Counted from the stretch's first letter, positions 17,369-27,021 are shown. The stretch: 64,000 bases of DNA from Branchiostoma floridae (GCF_000003815.2 NC_049990.1:4403803-4467802), one strand, 5' to 3'. Numbers and translations are program-made. Notes: generated from the letters alone by a model not told the origin.

Positions 17369-19918
17369 CGAGATGGGAAGAAATCGTCGCCGTGTTATAC
17401 TTTGGGCTCCCTCCCCTGAGTTGGCATATAACAGAAACGTATGAGTACCATATGCTCTAACACAATAGTGCCTAACTATCATGGGCAGGCTATACATAAC
17501 AAGTCTACCAGAAGTAGGCTGAGGACTTTGCAAAGTAGTGCAGTTTCCCCGGTAGGTTTGAAAGTTCTGCCTAGTTTTTGTAACTGTAGGAAGCGAAGGC
17601 TCTGCAGCAGCACTGTAAAAGGGAATGGGTTCATCATCGGGACTCTCTAAGATGTTACGGTCTGAGACGTCTAAGGAATGACCGAGGTCAGGTAGGGACT
17701 CGCAAGACTCTGTGGCATCTTGGACCTCCTGCCGTGTACGTCTTACGACAGGAAGCGTGTTATTCCATGGCAAAAGTGGGAAGGCAGGCAGAGGCCGCTG
17801 AGCAAGAGCTAAATGATCTGGGATCTCTGCGTAGGTGTGCGGAAATGCCGATAGAGGCCGCCGAGCAAGAGTTAGATGATCTGGGATCTCTGCGTATGTG
17901 TGGGGAAAGGCAGGCAGAGGCCGCTGAGCAAGAGCTAAATGATCTGGGATCTCTGCGTATGTGTGGGGAAGGGCAGGCAGGGGCCTTTGAGCAGCAGCCA
18001 GATGATCTGGGATCTCAGCGTAGTCATGTTGGAGGGTAGGCACTATGTCATCCGAGCTCCTCCGGTACACGGACTGAACAGATTGGAGGGCCGAAGGCAT
18101 TGCGGTACAGGCGACAAGACCAGGAATTGTCGCTATTTGTCCATTGTTAGCATCCATGTGGTTCTGTGGCCTGTTCCCTTTTCTTAACTTCGGCAGGCAC
18201 ATCTTCAGCAGAAATCCCAAAGAGAGGAACAAGATCGTAATGCCTACGACTGAAACAACAACTGGGATGACAGGGAACTTTGGTGATGGGGTGAATTGGT
18301 TAAGATTGGTTTGGAGAGTGCCCAGCTGCAATGTGGATGTCATTGTGGCCAGATTTGGAAGTGTCAGAGATCTTAACTCTTCTGCTGTTTGGGACCTTGT
18401 GCTGGGCTTGGGTGTTTGAAAGTTTGTTTCGTCTTTGTCGCTTTTGTGCACAGGGCATGCTTTGTGGAGCCTTTTCGGGACTGAGGGAATGTCTATGGAT
18501 AATGGGGCTTGCTTGTGTTTCGATAGGACGATACAAGTTAGATTGACGCTATCTGTGTGGTCACTGTCTGAGTTGGGTCTTGCTTTGTTTTCGTTTGAAT
18601 GGCCGACTGACTCTGCGGTGCTGACTATTTTCGTGTCTGGTGTGTCGTCAACCAGAATGGCAACATCTGCCTCGGTTGCGTTCCCTACACCCAAGGAAAC
18701 CAGCTGTACCGTAGAGTTATCCTTCAAAGCCACTGTAACGCCCAGGTTGTGTTCCCACACCCGTCTGCACTTTTCTCGGTACGAATGGTTGCTGGGGCCC
18801 CCCATTTCTGGGTTATCATTGGTAGCAATGACGACAAAACGTGTCAGAATGATTTGGTTTGGTTGAGGTTCGGTTAACTCGTCACAAGACGTAGGAATTT
18901 TAATGTATTCTGATGTGCGAGGCGCAACATCTTTTGAGTTAAACCTCCACGAAAACGACTTCTTGTTCCCTCCTGGGTTAATCCTGATACAGAAGGTGAA
19001 GCTGGGCACCTCAACAGATGTGAATAGCTTGTATGGTTGGAATTTGTCTATTTGCTGATACTGCGTGATTTGGCTTTCGTGCATTGAAACGATCCATTTC
19101 AATTTATGTGGCGTTTCATCGTGCACTGTTGTCAAGCTGTTACCACTGGCATAGAAGACTGCCCGATTCAGTGCCTGTCCCCTCAATACCCCCCAGTCAA
19201 GGCAGGACAGAGCACTTCTCTCTAGGTATAGTTCAAACAGACTCATGTTCTTGAACGTGCTTGGAGGAATGGTCTTAATGTCATTTCCCCCCAAGTACAG
19301 TTGCATCAGTGTTGTTTGGCCAAGGAACCAGGCGGGGTCTACGACCTGTAACGCGTTGTTCTCCAGGCCAAGGAAAAGAAGCCACGGCATGTTTCTGAAG
19401 CACCCTGGGTCAATCTGCGCTATTCGGTTATTGGATAAGGTTAGAAAACTAAGGGTCTCTAAACCGGTGAACCAGCTCTGTTTGACATGTGTCAGCCTGT
19501 TGAAATCTAGACTCAGATATTTCAGGTCTGAAAACCCAATCATCGTATTGTCCTCCAAATCTGAGATTTCATCCTCAATCAGAACCAAGGCTTTTACTGA
19601 TGACCGTTCAAATGATGGCATTTTCTTTCCTGATAGTACACCGAGTGGAGTTCCCCTGATGGCAAATGCTGTTTGTATGCCTAGCAAGCAGGGTACAGTA
19701 GGGATGGGAGTATTGCTGACACTAACAGTGCTATGTTGTTTGCATAAGATGCATGTACCCGATTGGTACAGAAGCATTTCGAGCATCGAGTCATCTAAAC
19801 ATTGCGACCAGCTCGCTTTTGCACAGCGAGGGAAGCAGAAACCTGCCGAGGCTGCCCCAGCAGTCACAAGGAACAGAGCAAATAGCATGGGTATGTTCGC
19901 CCCTGTTCTAAGAGCCAT
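16772..19918 (-). CDS. Single-exon LRR type I membrane receptor with SH2/SH3-ligand and RRASL repeat tail
   Basis: The 1048-codon frame starts at 19918 with a signal peptide (residues 1-25, MLFALFLVTAGAASA). It continues through a cysteine-bearing N-cap (Cys 28, 32, 40), about five LRRs (106-240; motifs LKYLSLDFNRL, LSFLTLSNNRI, LLFLGLENNAL, LMQLYLGGNDI), a folded extracellular part with Asn-X-Ser/Thr sites, and one membrane segment (549-572) followed by LRKGNR. The cytoplasmic tail has two arrays. Four 21-residue units at 631-714 each hold YAEIPDH (Tyr 633, 654, 675, 696) and RPLPAxP (RPLSAFP in the third). Seven 28-residue units at 851-1048 hold TYWPW and RRASLPLPTLPN. No TIR or kinase domain is present. 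It is probably a cell-surface recognition or adhesion receptor signalling through Src-type adaptors; ligand unknown. The C-terminus is uncertain because the array runs into a gap. The family is not named. Confidence 0.88.
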   Translation of the reverse strand: MALRTGANIPMLFALFLVTAGAASAGFCFPRCAKASWSQCLDDSMLEMLLYQSGTCILCKQHSTVSVSNTPIPTVPCLLGIQTAFAIRGTPLGVLSGKKMPSFERSSVKALVLIEDEISDLEDNTMIGFSDLKYLSLDFNRLTHVKQSWFTGLETLSFLTLSNNRIAQIDPGCFRNMPWLLFLGLENNALQVVDPAWFLGQTTLMQLYLGGNDIKTIPPSTFKNMSLFELYLERSALSCLDWGVLRGQALNRAVFYASGNSLTTVHDETPHKLKWIVSMHESQITQYQQIDKFQPYKLFTSVEVPSFTFCIRINPGGNKKSFSWRFNSKDVAPRTSEYIKIPTSCDELTEPQPNQIILTRFVVIATNDNPEMGGPSNHSYREKCRRVWEHNLGVTVALKDNSTVQLVSLGVGNATEADVAILVDDTPDTKIVSTAESVGHSNENKARPNSDSDHTDSVNLTCIVLSKHKQAPLSIDIPSVPKRLHKACPVHKSDKDETNFQTPKPSTRSQTAEELRSLTLPNLATMTSTLQLGTLQTNLNQFTPSPKFPVIPVVVSVVGITILFLSLGFLLKMCLPKLRKGNRPQNHMDANNGQIATIPGLVACTAMPSALQSVQSVYRRSSDDIVPTLQHDYAEIPDHLAAAQRPLPALPHTYAEIPDHLALAQRPLPAFPHTYAEIPDHLTLARRPLSAFPHTYAEIPDHLALAQRPLPAFPLLPWNNTLPVVRRTRQEVQDATESCESLPDLGHSLDVSDRNILESPDDEPIPFYSAAAEPSLPTVTKTRQNFQTYRGNCTTLQSPQPTSGRLVMYSLPMIVRHYCVRAYGTHTFLLYANSGEGAQSITRRRFLPISSNSYWQWETPGLGPRNTPRRASLPLPTLPNTYWPWAIPGKGTRNTPRRASLPLPTLPNTYWPWAIPGKGTRNTPRRASLPLPTLPNTYWPWEITEQGTRNTPRHASLPVPTLSNTYWPCETTAQGTRSTPRRASLPLPTLPNTYWPWEIPVQGTHTTPRRSSLPLATLPNTYWPWVMPGEGTHNNTPRRASLPLPTLT
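17777..18028 (-). repeat. Coding minisatellite, 63-base unit x4 (YAEIPDH / RPLPAFP)
   Basis: Four in-frame 21-residue units in the receptor's juxtamembrane tail. YAEI fits the pY-x-E-I type SH2-binding pattern and RPLPALP/RPLPAFP fits the class I SH3 ligand RxLPxxP. The third unit has Ser in place of the central Pro. Confidence 0.9.
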
Positions 19919-20094
19919 TACGTATGTCTCCTTGAAGCTGATAGAGGGGAACGTTGCGGCACTAACCTGGTTAGCTTTTTGGCAAAGGAGGAGGAGGAGG
20001 ACCAGCGAAATGTGGCCGCGGACAGAAGATGTGCTTGTCCGTCTGGCGGGGAAGTCGTGGCACCCTTAGACTGCAGTACTTCCTCTGCCTGTCC

Positions 20095-21000
20095 TGCCTG
20101 CAATGTCCAGATTTATAGATGTGTCCCGTTTAGTAATTAATATTGATGAGATATACGGAAGGATACTGTTGATGAAGACCTGCTGACAATGTTTGTGTCC
20201 CAAGGGCGTGCAAGTAATGTTTGGGGGTTCCTGTCTTGGGATTTAGAGCTTCCGCTATGTATGTTTGTGATGGAAAAGATGAGTCACGTTACTCCAAATC
20301 TTCATCATGTTAAATTTCGGACATTTGGCAATGCTTACAGTCCAGCCATCGTTCTGTTTGCAATGTCCAGAAGTATAGGTATATTTCGTGAAGTAATATT
20401 GACCAATTCGATGCAAATGGATGGTGTTGATGAAGAATTGCTGTGATGTATTTGTGCCCCCCCTGGGAAAATGCCCCTTCCTGATAGCCAGACAAATTTC
20501 CACTGGGTATAATAGCCCTGCAGTAAAAGGTCAGAAGATGAGATGGTCGCTTCTTGTTTATTGATGAATGACAGGAGTTTATGGTTATGTTTTCTTGATG
20601 AATGACAATAGCTAGTTTGTAAAGACAATTTGGCCGAATGACTTAATTTGGTTTGGTAAAGGTTGGCATGTTCTGCTTCACATTGGTCAGACCTGAAGGA
20701 AAACAAAGTTGCAAAGTCCAGATATAAAATGTATCCCGTTCAGTAATATTGATGAGATGTACGGAAGGATGGTGTTGATGAAGACCTGCTGACAAGGTTT
20801 ATGTCCCCAGGGCTTGCAATGTTTGGGGTTCCTGTCTTGGGATCTAGAACTTCCGTGGTGTGTTACGTGATGGAAAAGATGGGTCAAAATTACAAATTCT
20901 TCGATATGTTACACTTAGGAGGTTTGAAAATGCTTACACACGTTCTGTTTGCAACGCTCAAAGGTATACCAGATGTGAAGTGATATCGACAAAGCATGCA
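20095..21000. repeat. Iterated promoter-proximal module upstream of the LRR receptor
   Basis: A block of about 100-200 bases beginning GCAATGTCCAGA-TATA and continuing TAATATTGATGAGATRTACGG and GATGAAGACCTGCTGACAA appears near 20100, 20360, 20709 and (short) 20953. A following block (AAATGCYCCTTCCTGRTAG then CAGACAAATTTCCA) appears at 20468, 21055 and 21440. The copies are diverged and unequally spaced. Confidence 0.6.
20111..20118 (-). promoter_or_regulatory. TATA box candidate of the LRR receptor gene
   Basis: CTATAAAT on the minus strand, about 195 bases before the start codon, followed at a suitable distance by a GCAGGCAGGACAGG stretch where transcription could begin. No intron is needed between it and the ATG. 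Inferred from position only. Confidence 0.4.
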
Positions 21001-21174
21001 AACATATGCTACTTTTGAAGGCCTATTGAAAAAAGTTTTGCTCCCAGAGCAGCGGAAAATGCTCCTTCCTGGTAGTCAGACCAATTTCCATTGATCAGCC
21101 CCTGGTCAGAAAGTATGCGGAAGGGTATTGATGGAAATCTGCTATCACGATTGTGCCCCCAGGACAGGTAAAGT

Positions 21175-21346
21175 TTCGCCTGTGTACCATCCGGGCAGTA
21201 GTTCGCTCCTACTATATGTTCGCTTCTGAATAGCAGAGAAGCGACTGTATATAGTGTTTAATAAATATCAGAGCGAGAAGCGACTGTATATAGTGTATAA
21301 TAAACCAATAGCGAAGCGGACTACTTTCCGGGTGGTACCCAGGCTA
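21175..21346. mobile_element. hAT-like MITE, TAGCCTGGGTA family, copy 1
   Basis: Left end GCCTGTGTACCATCCGGGCAG and right end CTTTCCGGGTGGTACCCAGGCTA are inverted, followed inward by AGTAGTTCGCTCC / AGCGGACTACT. Inside, GAGAAGCGACTGTATATAGTGT is doubled. Flanks GGTAAAGTTT and GGTAAATTTG suggest a short target duplication. It is related to 29645-30031. Confidence 0.6.
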
Positions 21347-21556
21347 GGTAAATTTGTGATCTCCAGGCAGATCTACCGGTGGCATAAGGATCGTACGTAT
21401 GTTTACCAGGCTGGATGAAAACACTTGTCCCCCCGAGCAGCGGAAAACGCTCCTTCCCGATAGTCAGACAAATTTCCACTACAACATGTATTTAGCCCTG
21501 TGGCAAAAAGTTAGATGATGAGATGGTGACTTCTGGTCTATTGATGAAACGGCAAA

Positions 21557-21736
21557 GGACCGATCCTGATCGAACGCGACATCGAACAAATAGAACCAGG
21601 TAGAACCCCATGTTCTATTTCGAACACCTCCGTCAAAACCTGCCCCAGTGGGACCAGGGACAGAAATGGTTATTTTTGAAGGAGGTGTTCGAAATAGAAC
21701 ATGATCGAAAAGGGGGCGTGGCTTCAGGATCGGTCC
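21557..21736. mobile_element. Palindromic 180-bp element (foldback MITE)
   Basis: GGACCGATCCTGA (21557-21569) is the exact reverse complement of 21724-21736. A 23-base inner arm at 21609-21631 is the exact reverse complement of 21681-21703. There is no coding sequence. It is absent from the sister copy near 23063, which supports insertion. Confidence 0.75.
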
Positions 21737-21754
21737 ATTGATCAAAAGGCTATA

Positions 21755-22681
21755 GGGCTTATTCACGTGACGTCATCACCCCTTCCCTCCGTGCGCCGCC
21801 ATTTTGGTGTACCACCAGTCCCGGCGAAGATTCTCGGTGTCTGAAGATCTCTAACTAAGTCCGAGGAAAGTGAAGTCATTTGCACGCTGTTTGACTATGC
21901 AAAGAGCTTCCAACCTCAAGTCATATTTTCGCTACAAAAATTGGATAGAAATTATCCATATTTCATCAGTGTGGGAAAGTTTTCGGAGATCCAGTCTACT
22001 TTACGAACACGGCAACAGTGACGGGGTGACAGCGGAGTCCATCGATCTTGTCTTTGTTATTTTGTTCTGTGAACGAATTTCTGCACACTCAGTTAAAAAC
22101 GTACCAGGCTTACAACAACTTGATGAAAAGTCCTTGCGACAACGTAGTATCTGGACAAATACTGGAGTGTAGGATGAGATTTAGTTGATAGAAGTAACGT
22201 TACGTAGTGATCGGGAAAGTTCGACATTCAGAAGTTGGACGACCACAGGATAGTATCCTGTGCCGCGGTTTTTGTTCACACACAGTCAGCATCTTGTACT
22301 CTTGTTTTTTTTTCATGAAAATTCATCAAAGAACTAGGGGACATGCTCCTGCTGTCGTTTATGGACTCCGCTGTTTGTTTTCGGAATTTCCCTTCGTATT
22401 TTCATTCCCGCACGGCTTTCCTAGAGAATCGCGAAGCAAATCTTACTGTTACCCAATCTGTGTGTGCTTTACCAGTGCAGAACCAACATCCCACGCCAAG
22501 ACAAAGCACCGTGATCGTGAAACTAAACGTTTTGAACGGATGATGGTGCATTGCTTGGGAAATATTTACAATTTCTACGGCGAGTTGCATAGGGCCCCAC
22601 TGTAGGCGGGCTGATTGTGGTACACCAAAATGGCCGACTTCGCTCGTTGCTAGGGGGAGGACCACGTGACTGAATAAGCCC
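21755..22681. mobile_element. Non-autonomous DNA transposon with TATA target duplication
   Basis: The ends GGGCTTATTCA...TGAATAAGCCC are inverted and the similarity extends about 60 bases (CACGTGAC, GCCATTTTGGTGTACCAC). The element is flanked on both sides by TATA (21751-21754, 22682-22685), and the unoccupied sister site reads CCTATGGGAC. Two frames inside (100 and 132 codons, plus strand) show no transposase motif I recognise. Length 927 bases. Superfamily not assigned. Confidence 0.8.
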
Positions 22682-23424
22682 TATAGGACTACCTCGGCCT
22701 TCTTTCCTTTGTATGTGGCACTGCTAGAATAAGTTACTAGCCTGAGTGCGTGCCACGTTGTCCTGGTCTGTCTTAGAGTAAATTATAAAAAGAAAACCAC
22801 ACACTCATCCCATAGTAAGTCAACGAACTAACTACTACACCAACACAAACTTATTCATGAGGAGCTTTTGCTTTACTGATGATTCAACAGAACCGTATTC
22901 AGCCATCCTTTCTCCTAATGCTTGGTAGCACACATTAACGGTCCGACGGTCATCATCGTCATTTGTCATACTCTATAAGGTGCAGCAAGTGAAGTTGGAC
23001 TTCCAGTACAGTCTGTCATACATCGCTGTGAGAAGGAGATGGTGGCTTCTGGTCTGCTGATGAAACGGCCTCAAAAGCCTATGGGACAACCTCGACTTTC
23101 TTTCCTTTGTATGTGGCACTGTTAGAATAAGTTACTGGCTTGAGTACGGACCACATTGTTCTCGTCTGTCTTAGAGCAAATCAAAAAGAAAACCGCACCC
23201 TCATCCCATAGTAAGTCACCGAACTACTACACCAACACAAACTTATTCATGACCTTATGCTTTACTGATGATTCAACAGAACCGTATTCAGCCATCCTTT
23301 CTCCTAATGCTTGGTAGTACACATTAACGGTCCGACGGTCATCATCGTCATTTGTCATACTCTATGGGGTGCAGCAAGTGAAGTTTGACTTCCAGTACAG
23401 TCTGTCATACATCGCTGTGAGAAG

Positions 23425-24218
23425 TTCCGGACCGTCCAGTCCAGTTTCTAACTCAATAAGCTTTTTCAAAGTTAGCCTTGGGCGACCAACTCGTTTCTTA
23501 AAACAGGTGTCCAGAACAAGAGTTTTCCGGCTGGCTCTCTACCACGAGCCACATGGCCGGCAAGGAGTAGTCGGCGTTGTTTAACAACAGAGGTAACATT
23601 TGGTAACGATCCATATAGCTGATTATTTGTAATGTGTTTCTACCATGGTGTACCATATACTATTCCGATGGTACTACCATACAAACATGTTTGAAAACAT
23701 ACAACTTCAACTCAAAGGATCAAGTTTAGGAATAACATTTATTGCAACATCCACAAACACAATACTGATTGTAACCACTTCCTTATAGAAGCTATTTTTG
23801 GCACATGACTCGCACCAATACTGAGAAGATCCACACAAAAGTATCAGCTACCTTTTGCTGGACTGAAGATTATCCAATAAAAAAAGAATAACATGAAATA
23901 CATATGGAACTGGACAAAATCTTCCCATTTTGAAACGTTAGCCTTGAGCTAGTTGGGCAGCAAAACCAACTAAATAAAATGTCACGCAAACCAATAATAT
24001 AATCTGGTCACAGGTGAACATTCACAAAATACAAAGATCAAATGTAGTTGACTACTACACACCTGTAACCTGTCAAGTAGCCAAATGTCATGACATATTG
24101 AGAAATTCTACCACTATAGCCTGTTGCTATAAGGAATGCATAGTATAAGTAACAAAGAACAAGTAACTTTATCGTCAGCATGAAAGTTCATATACATGTA
24201 TGTGCTGGTAAATAACAT
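23425..24218. other. Intergenic stretch without recognised features
   Basis: AT-rich single-copy-looking sequence following the local duplication; no open frame or repeat recognised. Confidence 0.4.
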
Positions 24219-24666
24219 TATGACAGACTAAACTTTACTTGACCAACACTACAGAGAGTTGGGAAATTTTCTGCAAATTCTGTTAGCCTTCTTCATGGAA
24301 TGGACTAGTCTACTGCATCCTGGACGTGACATCATAATCACGTGACTGGTGTCAGATAACCTATGACCCCCCTCCCCCCCACCCGGCCACCCCCCCGTCT
24401 CTGTCGTGTTGGACAGTAAGCTCGAATGTTGTCTACATATGCATGTACTTCACTTCTCTTGCAAATAAATATGGAGGCTGTGAACATTTGAGCTCACTGT
24501 CCAACACTGAACAGAGACGGGGGGCGATATAGGTTATCTCCCACCTATGACCAGCTGCTTCAGTCACATGGTTCTTACGTCACACCCCAGAAGCTTCCAT
24601 ATATAGACATGTCCATTCCGTGAGCAAGGCTTAAGTGTTGGTTAAGTAAAGTTTAGTCTGTCATAA
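24219..24666. repeat. Long foldback element, ~200-bp arms
   Basis: The left arm (24219-24428, from TTATGACAGACTAAACTTTACTT through GGAATGGAC, CACGTGACTG, AGATAACCTAT and CCGTCTCTGT to GTTGGACAGT) is matched in reverse by 24485-24666 in the same block order, leaving a loop of about 56 bases. The left arm has a ~35-base extra segment. Probably a MITE derived from an inverted element. Confidence 0.75.
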
Positions 24667-24741
24667 ATTTTCACATGGTCATGGAATGACATGAGCAACA
24701 TAGAAATGATGCAACTGTTATGAGAATGCCTTACATGTCAC

Positions 24742-25080
24742 ATTTGCTAGCCCTTATAAAATTAGGACTCACTATGTATAACTACAGAGCAATGTCTGTA
24801 AATAAAACATCTGACAATCAGTGACATCAAACACTTTTTTGCCGTAAGCATTACACAGCACAAGTCTGAAATCCAATGATGGTACTGCAATACATAGCAA
24901 CAGTTCACATTTGCTACATGTAGCCCTTATAAAACTAGGACTCACTGTGTAATAACTACAGAAACAATATCTGTAAATAAAATATCAAATATTTTTCTGA
25001 CATATCTTTGCCCAAAGCACATCACAGGACTGAAATCCACTGATGGTACTGCAATACTGTATATAGCAATAGTTTTCATA
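24742..25080. repeat. Twofold tandem duplication, ~170-bp unit
   Basis: CCCTTATAAAAYTAGGACTCACT, TCTGTAAATAAAA, TGAAATCCAMTGATGGTAC and TGCAATAC occur in the same order at 24751 and again at 24924. Confidence 0.7.
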
Positions 25081-25778
25081 TATAGCTCAGTGCCTAAAGT
25101 TAATATTTTGTTTTACTTGCATATACATTAGCATAGTACAGAATTCTTAAAAGGCATTATTAAAAGGAAATAGGAAAGTGACACTTTTGCCTTATCTTTG
25201 CTGCCAAACTCCATAATAAATACAACTTGCTGCCAAAAAAGTATCTTGGAAGGTTTGCAAAAACATTCCAATGTTGCATATACGTCTAAGTAACTTTTAG
25301 TTGACTCATTACTCTCATATCTTACACTAGAACACTGCAACACTTGGTGTAACCAATTCAACATTGTACCTGCAGTTAATTTGAAACTTACTATGATACA
25401 CATTGCACATACAAGAAGGAACTGTTATGCAATTTTCTGCACATAGGGAATGACAACTTCATTGATTCAACTGTCTTAATTACACATCAGTATGTGCACA
25501 TCACAAAACAATCTCTGGACAAATGACATAAGCATTAACGGTTTGCTATTTAACCTTATTTTGAGACAAATGTATGTTTATAATGTCACTAGGGTGGATA
25601 ATGGTTTGTCTTAATCAGGTACAACTCTAGGTTTAGGTCCAGAGGTCCAGGTTTAGGTCTGGACCTGAGCCTGTCTAGTTGAAATGTCTGGTTCTGTTAA
25701 ACCATAATAATGTTGATATTTGAATGTTGACATTTGCACTTATTTTTGACACTTTTTTATTAGTTGCCAACAAGCAAG

Positions 25779-26234
25779 TGTAACAGTGGTGTTCAAGGAC
25801 TGCTAAACCGAAGACGCCTAACGGCTTAAGCCTTTTGGCCGAACGGTTTGCACGTTCCATTTGTGATCCGGCTGCCCGGGTTTGGCGCGGGTTCGAATCC
25901 CGGGAGTCGGGGTGTTGTTTCTTTCTGTTCTTACTCGCCCCTCTGGTTGTTTCAATGGTTCCCACGCCGGCCCTGTGATTAACAGGCTAGTATGTGCCAC
26001 ACAGGGATGTCGATCTCGGAGATTCGAGGACGAATCTTGAAAAGAAAAGGGGGAGTAGTGTAACAGTGGTGTTCAAGGACTGCTAAACCGAAGACGCCTA
26101 ACGGCTTAAGCCTTTTGGCCGAACGGTTTGCACGTTCCATTTGTGATCCGGCTGCCCGGGTTTGGCGCGGGTTCGAATCCCGGGAGTCGGGGTGTTGTTT
26201 CTTTCTGTTCTTACTCGCCCCTCTGGTTGTTTCA
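25779..26234. mobile_element. TRIM-type LTR miniature retrotransposon with tRNA-like Pol III promoter in each LTR
   Basis: Two direct repeats of 176 bases (25779-25954 and 26059-26234) look identical, begin TGTAACAG and end TTGTTTCA (TG...CA). They flank a 104-base interior. Directly after the first LTR comes ATGGTTCCCACGCCGGC, a TGG-initial primer-binding-site-like sequence; directly before the second comes AAAGAAAAGGGGGAG, a polypurine tract. CAAG flanks both sides (25775-25778, 26235-26238), a 4-base target duplication. There are no gag or pol frames, so it depends on another element. Each LTR carries an A box TGGCCGAACGG (25836-25846; 26116-26126) and a perfect B box GGTTCGAATCC (25890-25900; 26170-26180), spaced as in a tRNA-Leu/Ser-type gene. 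The acceptor stem does not pair, so this is not a working tRNA gene. Confidence 0.85.
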
Positions 26235-26775
26235 CAAGCATAAGTAAAATTAAAAACCACTTTTATGTTCTTCAAACATAAGCTAGAAGAATGTTTATTC
26301 ATTTATCCCCTATAAGTTGTCTTGATAAAAACTTTCCGCTTTTTTGTCTCTCTTCACACCTTTCAGGATTTCTGGACTCAATTCTACGGTGTTGTACCAT
26401 GTCTGGACCAGATCCAGTGAACCGGTACCAACCCTTATAATTATCTGCAACACATTCCCTTCTCAAGAAAGCCCCAATTTGCTTTCATGAACGTATAAGA
26501 AGTCTCTGTCTTTTGGGCAGAAGGTATTATGTTCCTCTAACTGTTGAATTGCATACATGCACTACATAAATCTGTACAACTGTGTTGCATGCTTTTGTTC
26601 CTTCATTTTACATTAAGTAACGTTAGGTCATGAAAATCTCTGATTGCATCTGTCATATTACAGCTCAACAACACTCACTATTCCGTCATACTCTATCATC
26701 TGTTGCTACCCGAATTAGACATGCTTGCACATAGATGTAGAGGCTTGATGGCAGCCCGCCATCAGCTTCTGTTTC

Positions 26776-26932
26776 AAGTTGTAATGACCCAAAGCCTATG
26801 TCACATATCCAGACCCAAAGTGTGACATCAACAAAGGGTCAAAGGTGCTTGGTCCGAGACGGAGGCCGATACTGACTTCCAAGCATGACCCTTTGCTGAC
26901 ACGACACTTTCGGTTTTGGGTCATTACAACTT
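26776..26932. repeat. Foldback element, AAGTTGTAATGACCCAAA arms
   Basis: AAGTTGTAATGACCCAAAGCC at 26776 is inverted as TTTTGGGTCATTACAACTT ending at 26932. Inner blocks CAAAGTGTGACATCA / AGGGTCAAAGGTGCTTGG are mirrored by CCAAGCATGACCCTTTGCTGACACGACACTTTCG. About 157 bases, no coding sequence. Confidence 0.7.
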
Positions 26933-26978
26933 CAAAAGGATCAGAGGAGTGATCAAAAGCTTGTTGGTGAGCGCTTTA

Positions 26979-26984
26979 TTTTTG
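26979..26984 (-). terminator. Polyadenylation signal candidate for TRAPPC14
   Basis: AATAAA on the minus strand, beyond both extra terminal-exon copies. If used, the 3'UTR would contain the copies. No closer hexamer was noted. Confidence 0.35.
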
Positions 26985-27021
26985 TGTACGGATATAAAGT
27001 TTAAAATTGTATCATAAAATC

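Larger units (their letters stand above)
21519..23424. repeat. Local tandem duplication, first copy split by two elements
   Basis: Copy 2 (23036-23424) runs GAGATGGTGGCTTCTGG, CTGATGAAACGGCCTCAAAAGCC, TATGGGACAACCTCG, ... CATACATCGCTGTGAGAAG. Copy 1 has the same order at 21519-21556, 21737-21754 and 22682-23035, interrupted by elements at 21557-21736 and 21755-22681. Identity is high across the shared ~350-base right part. Confidence 0.85.

Noticed and set aside
17734-18039. 101-codon plus-strand frame with EAAEQELNDLGSL repeats
   Set aside because: It is the antisense reading of the receptor's 63-base coding repeats; the repeats come from the real gene on the other strand.
22207-22605. 132-codon frame inside the TIR element as a transposase
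   Set aside because: No DDE/DDD or zinc-finger pattern recognised, and overlapping frames are also open; probably not coding.
25820-25915. A genuine tRNA-Leu/Ser gene
   Set aside because: A and B boxes are good, but the acceptor-stem strands do not pair, the anticodon arm is weak, and the segment is part of a duplicated LTR.
25675-26302. Repeated minus-strand frames with the shared block RAAGSQMERANRSAKRLKPL
   Set aside because: Antisense readings of the two LTRs of the TRIM element.
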